Of a stretch of DNA of 64,000 nucleotides, positions 43,747 through 52,295 are shown piece after piece (the first letter of the stretch is position 1; each line of letters begins with the position of its first letter). Location: positions 124,001-188,000 of the forward strand of contig NZ_QGDO01000006.1 of NCBI RefSeq assembly GCF_003149185.1, in the 5' to 3' direction. The position numbers and the translations under genes are program-made. The notes under the pieces were generated by a model. That model searched no databases. It had not been told where the DNA came from and was given only the letters and a program-made list of their open reading frames with translations. The stretch comes from Sediminitomix flava. GTDB lineage: Bacteria > Bacteroidota > Bacteroidia > Cytophagales > Flammeovirgaceae.

Positions 43747-44979
43747 CTATCTAGAAAGAACTTTATCTCTTTGAGAAGATGAATTTGTTTCTTTTTTAGG
43801 CTTTTTACCTTCTGGCATATATTCTTGATCATGGAGTTTTGTCAACGAAAGCCCGACTGCAAGCAAGACACCAATAACTGTTAGTAAACTAAATACCGCA
43901 TAAATATCAGTAACGATACAAGCCATAAAAGTTAGTGAAGCAGTTAGAGCAACAATTCCATAGATAATCAGAACCGCATTTTTAGGGCTAAATCCATATT
44001 TCACCAATAGGTGAGAAGAATGATCTTTTCCTCCTACATATACAGGACGGCCTGAACGTGTTCTATTGATTGATACAAGTGTAACATCAAAAATTGGATA
44101 TGCTGCTAATCCGATTGGTAAAGCTAATTCCCAAGAAGCTGAGTCTGTAGCCATCCAAGAAGCTTTCATTGATATTGTAGCGATAAGGAAGCCTAATAAC
44201 ATACTTCCAGAGTCTCCCATGAAAATCTTAGCAGAAGGGTAGTTGTTAGGGATGAAGCCTAATAGTACAGCTCCTAAGATTAAAGCAATCATTGACCAAG
44301 ATTCCATTTGATAATAGAATCCTGCTATTCCAAAAATAAAGAAGGCTCCAATACATGCTACTCCTGTAGACAAACCATTCATATTATCTATCATATTATA
44401 GGCGTTCATAAGGCCTACAATCCAGAATAATGAAAAGATGTAATTAAGAGGTGCAGGAAGAAAACCAACAGGCCCTACAAATACTAGAGCTATAGTCGCT
44501 ACTAATATTTGAAAGAATAATTTGACTTTTGGCTCCATTGCTTTTGACTTATCATCGAAAGCACCTGTAAGGAATATGATCTCAGCACCTGTGAGTAGCC
44601 ATAAGATTTCTTGATCTAAGTAAGTTTCAGGATATAAAAAGATAATGCTTATAACACTGCTTAAGACAGTGATTACGGCCATTATGTGTGCCTTTTTATT
44701 TTGCTGATTGAACAGAAAATAAACTGTAGTACTAAGCATTACAAATGAAATTACACCCCAACCCACTGGAACAATATTAAAAAAGGTCAGTGAGCAAATG
44801 AAAGCAAGCATTATAGCGATACCCCCCATTAAAGCTGTCGTCTTCGTATGAAAACGGTCAGCACGAGGTTTATCAACAATGTTGTATTTCAAGGCTTGTT
44901 TGATTACTACTTGTGTAAGTACAAAAGATAATAGTACTACACAAACAGTAAAGCCGAGCATAGTGGGAATAGTATTCAT
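43747..44979 (-). CDS. polyprenyl-phosphate N-acetylglucosaminyl-1-phosphate transferase (WecA/TagO-like)
   Basis: A 410-residue polytopic enzyme of the MraY/WecA superfamily that starts surface-polysaccharide synthesis by loading a sugar phosphate on undecaprenyl phosphate. Motifs in order: KPRADRFHTKTTALMGG, GAFDDKSKAMEP (catalytic Asp pair), YNMIDNMNGLSTG, KIFMGDSGSMLLGF and the cytoplasmic HSSHLL. The C-terminal tail is polar (PKKETNSSSQRDK). Its start overlaps the upstream glycosyltransferase stop by 4 nt (ATGA), showing translational coupling. The sugar (GlcNAc versus others) is inferred. Confidence 0.88.
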   Translation of the reverse strand: MNTIPTMLGFTVCVVLLSFVLTQVVIKQALKYNIVDKPRADRFHTKTTALMGGIAIMLAFICSLTFFNIVPVGWGVISFVMLSTTVYFLFNQQNKKAHIMAVITVLSSVISIIFLYPETYLDQEILWLLTGAEIIFLTGAFDDKSKAMEPKVKLFFQILVATIALVFVGPVGFLPAPLNYIFSLFWIVGLMNAYNMIDNMNGLSTGVACIGAFFIFGIAGFYYQMESWSMIALILGAVLLGFIPNNYPSAKIFMGDSGSMLLGFLIATISMKASWMATDSASWELALPIGLAAYPIFDVTLVSINRTRSGRPVYVGGKDHSSHLLVKYGFSPKNAVLIIYGIVALTASLTFMACIVTDIYAVFSLLTVIGVLLAVGLSLTKLHDQEYMPEGKKPKKETNSSSQRDKVLSR

Positions 44980-46166
44980 GAAAAAAGGTTTTGATATGTA
45001 ACGGATAAGTCTTGGATTAGGCGGTCGATGTTAAATTTGTTGTATATAAAGTCCTGTTGGACAGTCGTAATATGATTATAAAATTCTTGGTCTGTTAATA
45101 GCTTTTCTGTCTTCTCAACATAGTCATCAATATTCGTTGGTTCACAAAGGAAATATTTTCCTTCTTCAGTAAACAAATCAGGGACGCCACCCACATTACT
45201 AGCAACTACTCCAGTTCCACTGGTCATAGCTTCAATGATAGAAACAGGAGACCCTTCATTTTTTGAAGTTAAAAGCAATATTGAAAGATCAGCAAAAACA
45301 GAAGGAAGGTCCGATAAAAATCCTGTGAATGTCACAGAATCAGAAATACCCAATTCAGCTGCTTTAGCTTCAAGCATTTCGCGATCTTCACCATCGCCTA
45401 CCATCATGAAATGAAGTTTATCATTTCGTTCAATAAGCTTTGCTGCTATTTCAAGAAAAAGAGAAAGGTTCTTGATTGCTGTAAAACGAGCTACAGTGCC
45501 AATAAGAATACGATCTTCTGGAATATTGTATTGTTGATGAAGTGACTTAGGCATTCTTGGTTTTTCCTTAAATTTCCTAAGGTCAAGCCCAAGAGGAACA
45601 ATCTGATGATTGATTTGGGTTCCAATACCAAAGTCTTTAATCTCGATTTGTTGTTTAGGAGTAATTGTGATAATGATATCAGAAAACTTCCCTAAAAAAC
45701 GCTCAATATTAATGAATAGGTTTGTCTTTAAAGTTGAAAAATAGCTATGAAAGACATGCCCATGAAAAGTATGTACGATTTTGATTTTATTTTCAGCACT
45801 TCTAAAAGTGTTCAAATAAATGGCTGCTGCTCTACCTATAAAGCCAGCTTTAGCTGTGTGAGTATGGATAATGTCAGGATTAAACTGACGAATAAGCTTT
45901 ACCATTTCCCAAAAAGCCTTAGCATCTTTCATTGGAGAAAGTTCGCGCTGTAAATGAGGGAAATGATTGATGTCAACATTTTTCTCACGAGCGAGGTAGT
46001 GCATATTTCCTTCCTGTTCTGCTTCACGGCCCGACACCAACATTGTTTCGAAAGTGTCATTATTCATACCATCTGTCAAAAGAATTGTATGTATGGCAGG
46101 CCCTCCAACATTTAAGCGTGCGATCACTCTCATGATCTTGAGCTTCTTCCTGCTACGTATAGTCAT
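44976..46166 (-). CDS. glycosyltransferase family 4 protein
   Basis: A 396-residue GT-B fold retaining glycosyltransferase. N-terminal ARLNVGGPAIHTILL and HTHTAKAGFIGR form the acceptor side; the nucleotide-sugar domain has IGTVARFTAIKNL, VGDGEDREMLE and the EGSPVSIIEAM motif with the catalytic Glu pair. A typical role is adding an early sugar of an exopolysaccharide or O-antigen to the lipid intermediate made by the coupled WecA-like enzyme downstream. The operon has only these two genes, so the remaining polysaccharide genes must be elsewhere. Confidence 0.88.
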   Translation of the reverse strand: MTIRSRKKLKIMRVIARLNVGGPAIHTILLTDGMNNDTFETMLVSGREAEQEGNMHYLAREKNVDINHFPHLQRELSPMKDAKAFWEMVKLIRQFNPDIIHTHTAKAGFIGRAAAIYLNTFRSAENKIKIVHTFHGHVFHSYFSTLKTNLFINIERFLGKFSDIIITITPKQQIEIKDFGIGTQINHQIVPLGLDLRKFKEKPRMPKSLHQQYNIPEDRILIGTVARFTAIKNLSLFLEIAAKLIERNDKLHFMMVGDGEDREMLEAKAAELGISDSVTFTGFLSDLPSVFADLSILLLTSKNEGSPVSIIEAMTSGTGVVASNVGGVPDLFTEEGKYFLCEPTNIDDYVEKTEKLLTDQEFYNHITTVQQDFIYNKFNIDRLIQDLSVTYQNLFS

Positions 46167-46515
46167 AGGTTGGTTTCGTTTTTCGATAGGCTATTCCTAG
46201 AGAAATTCATGCCAATCTTTAAAGCGTAAAAATATGTACAAAGAGATCTATAAAGCTGAAGTCAATTATAGGCTTTTTGATAATTCGTATAAATTGAAAT
46301 CTTAAAAATTGAAGGAAATTCTTTAGTATATTTAAAATTTGAATTGAAAAAATACCACACTCCCTGAATTTTAACTGAAACTCTAGCTTTTGTACTATTT
46401 TATTTTACTGTAAACTTCTTGAAAATCACACAAATTTTGACGAAATCATATTAAATTCCAAATCAAGACGGATTTGAATTAGCTTTTATTTATTAATCTT
46501 ATTGCTTTTTCTCGA
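46167..46515. other. intergenic region, 349 nt
   Basis: An AT-rich divergent region between the glycosyltransferase and a small membrane-protein gene. No promoter consensus, ORF or repeat is convincing. Confidence 0.5.
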
Positions 46516-46761
46516 ATGAAAAAAACATTTCTAATCCATGAAATTCTACTACTTCTCCTTTTTTTAGTGATTTACTTTATTCTGAGTTTACTACCTAGTG
46601 TAGTTTCTATGAATGCCCAAAGCAGCTTTTACCAAAAGTATTATTCCAACATCTTCGGAATTTCAATTCCAAATATTTTATTATTAATCTATCTGTTTAG
46701 AACAATAATTGCCGTAGGTACCTATTATTTGAAAACAGAAGTGTTTAAGAGAAAAAAATAG
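46516..46761 (+). CDS. small membrane protein with two helices, unknown
   Basis: An 81-residue protein with hydrophobic helices at about 8-28 and 53-70, joined by a 25-residue loop rich in Ser/Tyr, and a basic end (EVFKRKK) that should be cytoplasmic. I do not recognise a family. It lies 26 nt upstream of the coiled-coil lipoprotein gene on the same strand, so the pair likely forms one transcript ending at the hairpin at 47565. Confidence 0.6.
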   Translation: MKKTFLIHEILLLLLFLVIYFILSLLPSVVSMNAQSSFYQKYYSNIFGISIPNILLLIYLFRTIIAVGTYYLKTEVFKRKK

Positions 46762-46787
46762 TATTTTGCCTTACAAACAGTAAGATT

Positions 46788-47543
46788 ATGACGTCAAGAA
46801 AAACCTTTTTAATCGCAGTAATTGCAATCTTTTTTTCATCATGCGGATTGAAAGAAGAGAATGAGCAACTTAAGAAAGAGCTTGAGACGCTTAAAGTAGA
46901 AAAGCAAAAAGGGGAGGAAATGGCTGAAGAGCTTGATAAAATTGGTGGAATGTTAGATTCTATCGATATCTCTAGAAATGCCTTAAGGTTAGAGTTGGAG
47001 TCTGGTACAACTTATAAAAATTATTCAGAGCGTGTTGAAGAACTGAGTAATTATATAGCTGAAACCAATTCCAAGTTAGCCGAAATGGAAAATGAGTTGG
47101 GTGAGACTGAAGGAAAAAATTCTTATTTGGCTCGTACTATCAAGAAATTGAATGGGCAGTTGGCTCAAAGAGATAAAGATATCACTGGTTTGAAAGATCA
47201 AGTTGATAATTATCGAAATGAAAATGAAGCCTTGATTAAGACCGTTGATCTTCAAAGCAGAGAAATTGCTGACAAAGAGAAAGAGATTTTGAAGAAACGT
47301 GCCGAGCTAGAAGAATTGGAAACTAGCATTGAGAGTATGTTGAAAGAGGCAAAAGATGCAGAAGCAAATTCTTTCTATGCGAGAGCAGAAGCACTTGAAG
47401 AAGCTGCAAACAGAACGAAGCTAGCTCCTAAAAAGAAAAAAGCAACTTATAAAGAAGCTTACGAATTATATAAAAAGGCTTTTGAGGCAGGTAGAAAAGA
47501 TGCTTATCAAAAAATGGAGACTTTGTCTTCTAAAATTGACTAA
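46788..47543 (+). CDS. coiled-coil lipoprotein
   Basis: A 251-residue lipoprotein with lipobox FFSSC (Cys19). Residues 22-200 are almost unbroken heptad-rich coiled coil (ENEQLKKELETLKVEK, KKLNGQLAQRDKDITGLKDQ, EKEILKKRAELEELETS), with a conserved-looking helical C-terminus (RAEALEEAANRTKLAPKKKK, TYKEAYELYKKAFEAG) resembling a TPR-like pair. It could be a periplasmic spacer or scaffold tethered to the membrane. The function is unknown. The upstream two-helix membrane protein is its probable operon partner. Confidence 0.7.
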   Translation: MTSRKTFLIAVIAIFFSSCGLKEENEQLKKELETLKVEKQKGEEMAEELDKIGGMLDSIDISRNALRLELESGTTYKNYSERVEELSNYIAETNSKLAEMENELGETEGKNSYLARTIKKLNGQLAQRDKDITGLKDQVDNYRNENEALIKTVDLQSREIADKEKEILKKRAELEELETSIESMLKEAKDAEANSFYARAEALEEAANRTKLAPKKKKATYKEAYELYKKAFEAGRKDAYQKMETLSSKID

Positions 47544-47564
47544 GCTAATTGATCATAAAAACAA

Positions 47565-47600
47565 AAAAGCCCTAAAGTGAAATTTCACTTTAGGGCTTTT
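47565..47600. terminator. bidirectional hairpin, 18-bp palindrome
   Basis: AAAAGCCCTAAAGTGAAA and TTTCACTTTAGGGCTTTT form a perfect palindrome between convergent genes. Confidence 0.9.
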
Positions 47601-47604
47601 TTAA

Positions 47605-48411
47605 TTATCTGGATGTTCCAAAGTTTTGAGTCCAATAGTAATTATAAATACCTACACCCAATTCTTTAAAGTTTCCGTTCATCAAGTTTTTACAGTGTCC
47701 AGGACTTGCAATCCAACCAGCCATCACGGTTTCTGGAGTACGGTAGCCCATTGCAATGTTTTCTCCGTAAGTTCTCCATTGGTAACCTTCCGCAGTAATT
47801 CTGTCTCCAGCACTTCTTCCATCCAAGCTTGTATGACTAAAGTAATTGTGATCAGACATGTCTTTACTGTGTTTGTACGACGATGCTGCAAGTTTAGCAT
47901 TCCAAGTGACAGGAGCTACAGGCGGATAATATTGACCTCCGCAGTCACAACCTTCTGCACGTACTTCATTTACAAGTTCAAGGATTTTAGCTTGATCAGC
48001 TGATACGCCTGCAGGAACCTCAGGTTCTACTGGTGTAGGTTCGGTTGGCTCTGGCTCTACAGGTTCTTCGGGAACAACAGGCTCTTCTGGTGTAATTGGA
48101 TCTGGGGTTTCTGTCGTGTCTTCATCGTTGTCAGAATTGCCTGGGTCTTCTGCATCATCTTTGTCGCCATTTTCAGATCCTTCTGGAGATTCTGAATCTT
48201 CAGATCCGCCTTCTCCATCGCCGTTGTTGTCACCTTCTTCGTCTTCGTTACTGTCTTCTTCTTTTTCTTGTTCACCACTGCTACCGTCTAGAGGAATTTC
48301 GGTGTCACCAGAGGCAAAAGGGTTTGAGGATTCAGATTCTTTAGTACATGATGAGTAAATTAGGGCTATAGCAAGTATAGCCAATTGTAGTAGGCGTTTG
48401 TTCAATACCAT
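47605..48411 (-). CDS. CAP-domain (SCP/PR1) lipoprotein with acidic and Pro-rich linker
   Basis: A 268-residue lipoprotein with lipobox IYSSC (Cys22). Residues 25-95 are an extremely acidic, Ser/Gly-rich disordered stretch (long runs of E, D, G, N), followed by a Pro/Glu/Val linker (about 98-135), then the CAP domain (about 137-268): ILELVNEVRAEGCDCG, LAASSYKHSKDMSDHNYFSH, GENIAMGY and GHCKNLMNGNFKELGVG. The CAP cavity His/Glu residues appear present. In bacteria these domains are extracellular or periplasmic with unclear roles. The long linker suggests display away from the membrane. It has a shared terminator downstream. Confidence 0.85.
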   Translation of the reverse strand: MVLNKRLLQLAILAIALIYSSCTKESESSNPFASGDTEIPLDGSSGEQEKEEDSNEDEEGDNNGDGEGGSEDSESPEGSENGDKDDAEDPGNSDNDEDTTETPDPITPEEPVVPEEPVEPEPTEPTPVEPEVPAGVSADQAKILELVNEVRAEGCDCGGQYYPPVAPVTWNAKLAASSYKHSKDMSDHNYFSHTSLDGRSAGDRITAEGYQWRTYGENIAMGYRTPETVMAGWIASPGHCKNLMNGNFKELGVGIYNYYWTQNFGTSR

Positions 48412-48662
48412 GTTAGATTAGTTTAGTTGTTATGATGTGATTCTTCTGTAATTTAGGGAGTTATGGTATTAAATCAAGAATCTATTATATAACGTTTTCA
48501 GTTTTTAAACTTTTTTTGGTTAATACAAGGTGTTGATATACAGATTTTTATGTTTTTGAGCATTTTCGAGTTAAATCACCTTTAATTTGAATGGTGATTT
48601 GAACTTTTTTTACAATTTAAAAGAAGTTCTACGCTTGGGAAGATGTAAAAGGGGGTAAATAA

Positions 48663-48691
48663 AAAAGACTATCACAACGTGACAGTCCTTT
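48663..48691 (-). terminator. hairpin terminator of the sensor phosphatase operon
   Basis: GACTATCAC and GTGACAGTC pair with one mismatch; the minus strand continues in a T6 run. Confidence 0.7.
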
Positions 48692-48717
48692 CTGATTTAA
48701 CCTAATTTATTAACCTA

Positions 48718-48764
48718 TTATCAATCAAAGTATCAGTGTGTAAACCGATGACTTTGATTGATAA
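48718..48764. repeat. 14-bp perfect inverted repeat
   Basis: TTATCAATCAAAGT (48718-48731) and ACTTTGATTGATAA (48751-48764) are exact complements with a 19-nt loop. T5 follows on the plus strand only. It lies about 30 nt from the phosphatase terminator and is not explained by it. Confidence 0.65.
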
Positions 48765-48933
48765 TTTTTGGCTTTGAATCTAGGCATTTGATAAGATTCG
48801 ACCGTAAGAAACTAATTAACACAATTCCTTCAAAGTCTTTCACTATTGAATTTGGTGAAAAAAGGCGCTTTTTACAAAAAGAAATATGTAGAATTTAAAA
48901 AAAAGTGCAAATCCGATCGGTTTTTGTGTTTTT

Positions 48934-50550
48934 TTAGTTCATAGAGATACGGAAACCTATAAGCATAACATCATCAGTCTGTTTTTCAATCCCTTTCCAT
49001 TCCATAAATTTCTGTTTGAAAATCTGACTTTGCTCCTTCATGGAAAGTTGATGATGGTTATACAACAATTCTTGTAATCTTCTTCTTGTGAACTTCTGAC
49101 TTTCTTCTCCTCCAAACTGATCTTTGAATCCATCTGAAAACATATAAAAGCAAGTATCTTCAGTAATGGTCAATGAATGTGTGTGAAATACTTTCTTTTT
49201 TTCCTTTCTACGATCAAAATATCCGATAGAAAAGCGGTCGGCCTTAAACTCGTGTAATTTGTTATTCTGTATATAAATGAGTGGATTGTAAGCACCTGCG
49301 TATTGGAGTTCTAGCGTATTTTTATTTAACACACAGATTGATAAATCCATACCTTCTTTATTAGATGATTCTTCTTGTTTGAGAACTCGCTTCAATTCTA
49401 TGTCTAAACAGTAAAGGATTCGATCGGGGATGAGGATTTGATGGTCAACTACAATTTTCTCCAATAGACTTTTCCCGATTACAGACATAAATGCCCCAGG
49501 TACACCATGACCGCTACAATCTACACAGGCAACAACGGTATGTTCGGCTGTTTGATGGAACCAATAAAAATCTCCAGAAACAATGTCTTTCGGTTGATAC
49601 ATGATAAAATTGTCTGGAAATAGTGTTTCAATTTCTTGGCGTTTAGGAAGTACAGCTTTCTGAATTTTTTTTGCGTAGTTGATACTTTCTGTAATGCGTT
49701 GACTCTTGTGTTGAATCTGATTGGCTTTCTTTTTTATCAAGACTAGAGCTCCAATCACAATAATGAAAAGCAAAATACTTACGAGATAGAAAAGGCTAAT
49801 GATGCGTTCGTATTGCTCATTTTTCTTTTCGAAAACCATCAAATATTCTCCTTGAAGTTCTTTGATAGTTGATGACAGATTTTGATCACTTATAGCACTG
49901 ATAATACGTTGCTGTCTGATTTTCTGATCTAAGACTATACTACTGTGATAGATTATGAGTTGTAAAACCTTTTCATCATAATCTGATTCTACTTTCTCAT
50001 ATTTATTCTGAAAATTGCTGAGTGTAGTTTTAAGTTGTTCCCTTTTAAAGTCAGAAGGAGAAGTAATGTAGATCAAGGCATTCAAAACGATATCATTTAC
50101 CTCTTCATGAATTTGAAGTTCAGAATTATTTGCCTCAAGTTCTTTTTTAAGGATAGGGAGTGAAGTAATCGAGTTTTTTAGAATAGAGAAATTGGATTTG
50201 AATTCTTCAATGTGCTTCCTCTTTTCTTTTATTTTGGCAGTAGTGACTCTTATTAAAGAATCTATATTTTCATTATTTTGCCCATATAACCCTAATTCAG
50301 TAGAGGAAATTCGTTGGGCAAAATGATCTAATGTATTTGAGTTTTGAACCAAAGGATCATAATCGAAGAAAAGACGATGGCTGAATTTGAGCAGATTTTC
50401 ATCGGTCTGATTATTTTCACTACGTAAACCATCTAGTACATTTGAGATCTGATGGGCTTTATTTTTATCTATGAAGCCAGTGAATACAAAAATCCCTCCA
50501 ATAGAAAATACAAGAAATGCGGCTATGCCTATAACAAACTGAAGTTTCAT
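48934..50550 (-). CDS. membrane sensor SpoIIE-type PP2C phosphatase
   Basis: A 538-residue protein. TM1 (about 5-28), a roughly 220-residue helical periplasmic sensor region (no PAS or CHASE motif recognised), TM2 (about 251-272), a short coiled coil with SINYAKKIQKAVLP, then the SpoIIE/PP2C domain: DIVSGDFYWF, DCSGHGVPGAFMSV, EGMDLSICVL and TDDVMLIG. It should dephosphorylate a STAS-type target on a periplasmic cue. It lies 19 nt downstream of a di-heme peroxidase lipoprotein gene, so the cue may be redox or peroxide related; that is inference. Confidence 0.87.
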   Translation of the reverse strand: MKLQFVIGIAAFLVFSIGGIFVFTGFIDKNKAHQISNVLDGLRSENNQTDENLLKFSHRLFFDYDPLVQNSNTLDHFAQRISSTELGLYGQNNENIDSLIRVTTAKIKEKRKHIEEFKSNFSILKNSITSLPILKKELEANNSELQIHEEVNDIVLNALIYITSPSDFKREQLKTTLSNFQNKYEKVESDYDEKVLQLIIYHSSIVLDQKIRQQRIISAISDQNLSSTIKELQGEYLMVFEKKNEQYERIISLFYLVSILLFIIVIGALVLIKKKANQIQHKSQRITESINYAKKIQKAVLPKRQEIETLFPDNFIMYQPKDIVSGDFYWFHQTAEHTVVACVDCSGHGVPGAFMSVIGKSLLEKIVVDHQILIPDRILYCLDIELKRVLKQEESSNKEGMDLSICVLNKNTLELQYAGAYNPLIYIQNNKLHEFKADRFSIGYFDRRKEKKKVFHTHSLTITEDTCFYMFSDGFKDQFGGEESQKFTRRRLQELLYNHHQLSMKEQSQIFKQKFMEWKGIEKQTDDVMLIGFRISMN

Positions 50551-50569
50551 AGATTTATTTTACTTAGGC

Positions 50570-51601
50570 TTATTTTTGGGTTAAAATTTCTGTTGTACTA
50601 GGTTCGAGTTCTTCTCCTGTAAGTGACTGAAGAAAGGATTCGATCAGTTTGACTTCTTCTTTAGAAATGATACGTCCTAATTGATATTCCGCCATAATTT
50701 GTATGACTTCTTCTAAAGTTTGAGCTTTCCCATTGTGAAGGTAAGGAGCTGTAAGAGCTACATTTCGGAGAGAAGGAACTTTGAATACAAACATATCAGC
50801 TTCATCTTTTGTGAGGTTAAATCTCCCGTAATCAGCTTGAGAAGTGTCAGAGAAATAATGTTTCACAATGCCTAGTTTTTGGAACATATTTCCTCCTACA
50901 TTCTTTCCTTGATGGCAAGATGAGCAGCCATATTCTTTGAAGAGTTGGTAGCCATGACGTTCGCTTTCTGAAATGGCATCATAGTCACCTTCCAAAAATC
51001 GATCGAAACGAGACGGAGTGACCAATGATTTTTCAAACTCAGCGATAGCATCTTTTATATTTTCAGAAGAGATTCCTCCTTCGTAAAGGCGATTAAAAGA
51101 TGTTTGATACTCATTATCCTTTTCAAGAATTGAGGTAATGGAATTCCAATCCATTCCCATTTCATTTGGGTTGTGGATAGGACCATCTATTTGATCAAGT
51201 AAATTGTCTGCTCTACCATCCCAAAACTGTTTGAAGTTTTGAGATGAGTTATAGACCGTAGGAGTATTTATGTTGCCAAGTCGGTCATGAATACCTTTTG
51301 AAAATTTTTCTTGGTCTACTCCTCCAGTTTCTAGGTTATGGCAACTTGCACATGAAATTTTATTCGTTTTGGATAATCGGGTATCATGAAATAATTGTTT
51401 TCCTAATTCTACCTTATCGATAGATACAATGGGTAAATGAATAGGTTTAATAGGTTCTTTAGTAGTTACACTTTGCTTACTTGTAGTGTCATTAAAAGTG
51501 GAATGCTTGTTATTTGGATTCTCACAAGAATATAGAAATAATAAGCTACTCGTGATAATAGAGAGTAGAAATCCAGGGTTCATAGCTAGGTGGTTATTCA
51601 A
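50570..51601 (-). CDS. di-heme cytochrome c peroxidase-family lipoprotein (CcpA/MauG-like)
   Basis: A 343-residue lipoprotein; lipobox LFLYSC (Cys26 if the first ATG is used; Met7 is an alternative start). Two heme c motifs are visible: CASCH in KISCASCHNLETGG and CSSCH in YGCSSCHQGK. Distal MauG/CCP landmarks AYLHNGKAQTLEEVIQ and PSLRNVALTAPY are intact. It reduces H2O2 using cytochrome electrons, or oxidises a protein substrate, in the periplasm. It is first in a two-gene operon with a sensor phosphatase. A -7 box (TAATTTTG) lies at 51619-51626. Confidence 0.9.
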   Translation of the reverse strand: MNNHLAMNPGFLLSIITSSLLFLYSCENPNNKHSTFNDTTSKQSVTTKEPIKPIHLPIVSIDKVELGKQLFHDTRLSKTNKISCASCHNLETGGVDQEKFSKGIHDRLGNINTPTVYNSSQNFKQFWDGRADNLLDQIDGPIHNPNEMGMDWNSITSILEKDNEYQTSFNRLYEGGISSENIKDAIAEFEKSLVTPSRFDRFLEGDYDAISESERHGYQLFKEYGCSSCHQGKNVGGNMFQKLGIVKHYFSDTSQADYGRFNLTKDEADMFVFKVPSLRNVALTAPYLHNGKAQTLEEVIQIMAEYQLGRIISKEEVKLIESFLQSLTGEELEPSTTEILTQK

Positions 51602-51618
51602 TTAAAAATTGAGTAACT

Positions 51619-51626
51619 CAAAATTA
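51619..51626 (-). promoter_or_regulatory. -7 promoter element of the peroxidase-phosphatase operon
   Basis: The minus strand reads TAATTTTG, an exact TAnnTTTG. It predicts transcription starting about 10 nt before codon 1, which would favour the internal start at Met7. Confidence 0.4.
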
Positions 51627-51824
51627 GATGAATTACGGATAGTTACTTTTTGATTTTTAATGACAATCAAACAGATGACATTTTTTCGATTATATTTAAG
51701 TATTGGGTATGGTTTTTAAATGGAGAAAAGTAAATATTTAAAGATTGTTGTTAATGTTCTGTAAGCTTTGAGTGTGAAGTGTGCAGTTTTTTTTATTAAC
51801 TCTGTTAATTGTTTGGGTGATAAT

Positions 51825-51830
51825 AAGGAG
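51825..51830 (+). promoter_or_regulatory. Shine-Dalgarno sequence that fixes the thioredoxin start
   Basis: AAGGAG lies 6 nt before ATG 51837. Good Shine-Dalgarno sites are rare here, and this one supports the internal start over the longer reading from 51768. Confidence 0.6.
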
Positions 51831-51836
51831 AAGTTT

Positions 51837-52292
51837 ATGAGGATTACTTTAGGGAAGATTTCGTGTGTTTGCGTTTTATCGATGATAATTTTTAAGGCTT
51901 GGGCTACCATCAAAGAAGATAAAATTCATTGGTTGGCTTTTGACGAAGCTGTTACAGAAGCTCAGAAAACTGAGCGAATGATTTTGATTGATGTTTATAC
52001 TGAATGGTGTGGATGGTGTAAGCATATGGGAAATAAAACCTACCAAGATGATCATTTAGCATCGTATGTCAATTCACATTTTTTACCTGTAAAATTGAAT
52101 GCCGAAACACGAAAGAAGATTTTATTCAAAGGAGAACCAATTCCAACAAAAGAATTTGTAAGACAGCAAGGAGTCAAAGTCTATCCGTCTATCATTATTA
52201 TGGATGATAAAGGAAGCATCCGTCTGTTGGAAGGATATCATAATGAAAAAGAACTAATGAGTGCATTGAAAGCATTAGAGGAAAGTAGATAA
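51837..52292 (+). CDS. periplasmic thioredoxin-family protein
   Basis: A 151-residue protein from ATG 51837, giving a signal peptide (MRITLGKISCVCVLS... ending AWA). The mature part is a thioredoxin fold of the Thioredoxin_7/DUF255-like type: ILIDVYTEWCGWCKHM with redox Cys58 and Cys61, and cis-Pro in VKVYPSIII. It probably reduces or repairs disulfides in the periplasm. The cluster has no cytochrome-maturation genes. It is convergent with the pseudouridine synthase, whose stop lies 3 nt away. Confidence 0.85.
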   Translation: MRITLGKISCVCVLSMIIFKAWATIKEDKIHWLAFDEAVTEAQKTERMILIDVYTEWCGWCKHMGNKTYQDDHLASYVNSHFLPVKLNAETRKKILFKGEPIPTKEFVRQQGVKVYPSIIIMDDKGSIRLLEGYHNEKELMSALKALEESR

Positions 52293-52295
52293 GAC

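Larger units (their letters stand above)
48412..48933. other. intergenic region, 522 nt
   Basis: It holds the phosphatase terminator (48663-48691) and a separate 14-bp perfect inverted repeat (48718-48764). No gene is seen. Confidence 0.55.

Noticed and set aside
48057-48358. Several overlapping ORFs on both strands in the CAP linker
   Set aside because: They arise because the GA-rich repetitive linker lacks stops in several frames. The CAP frame has a signal peptide and a recognised domain.
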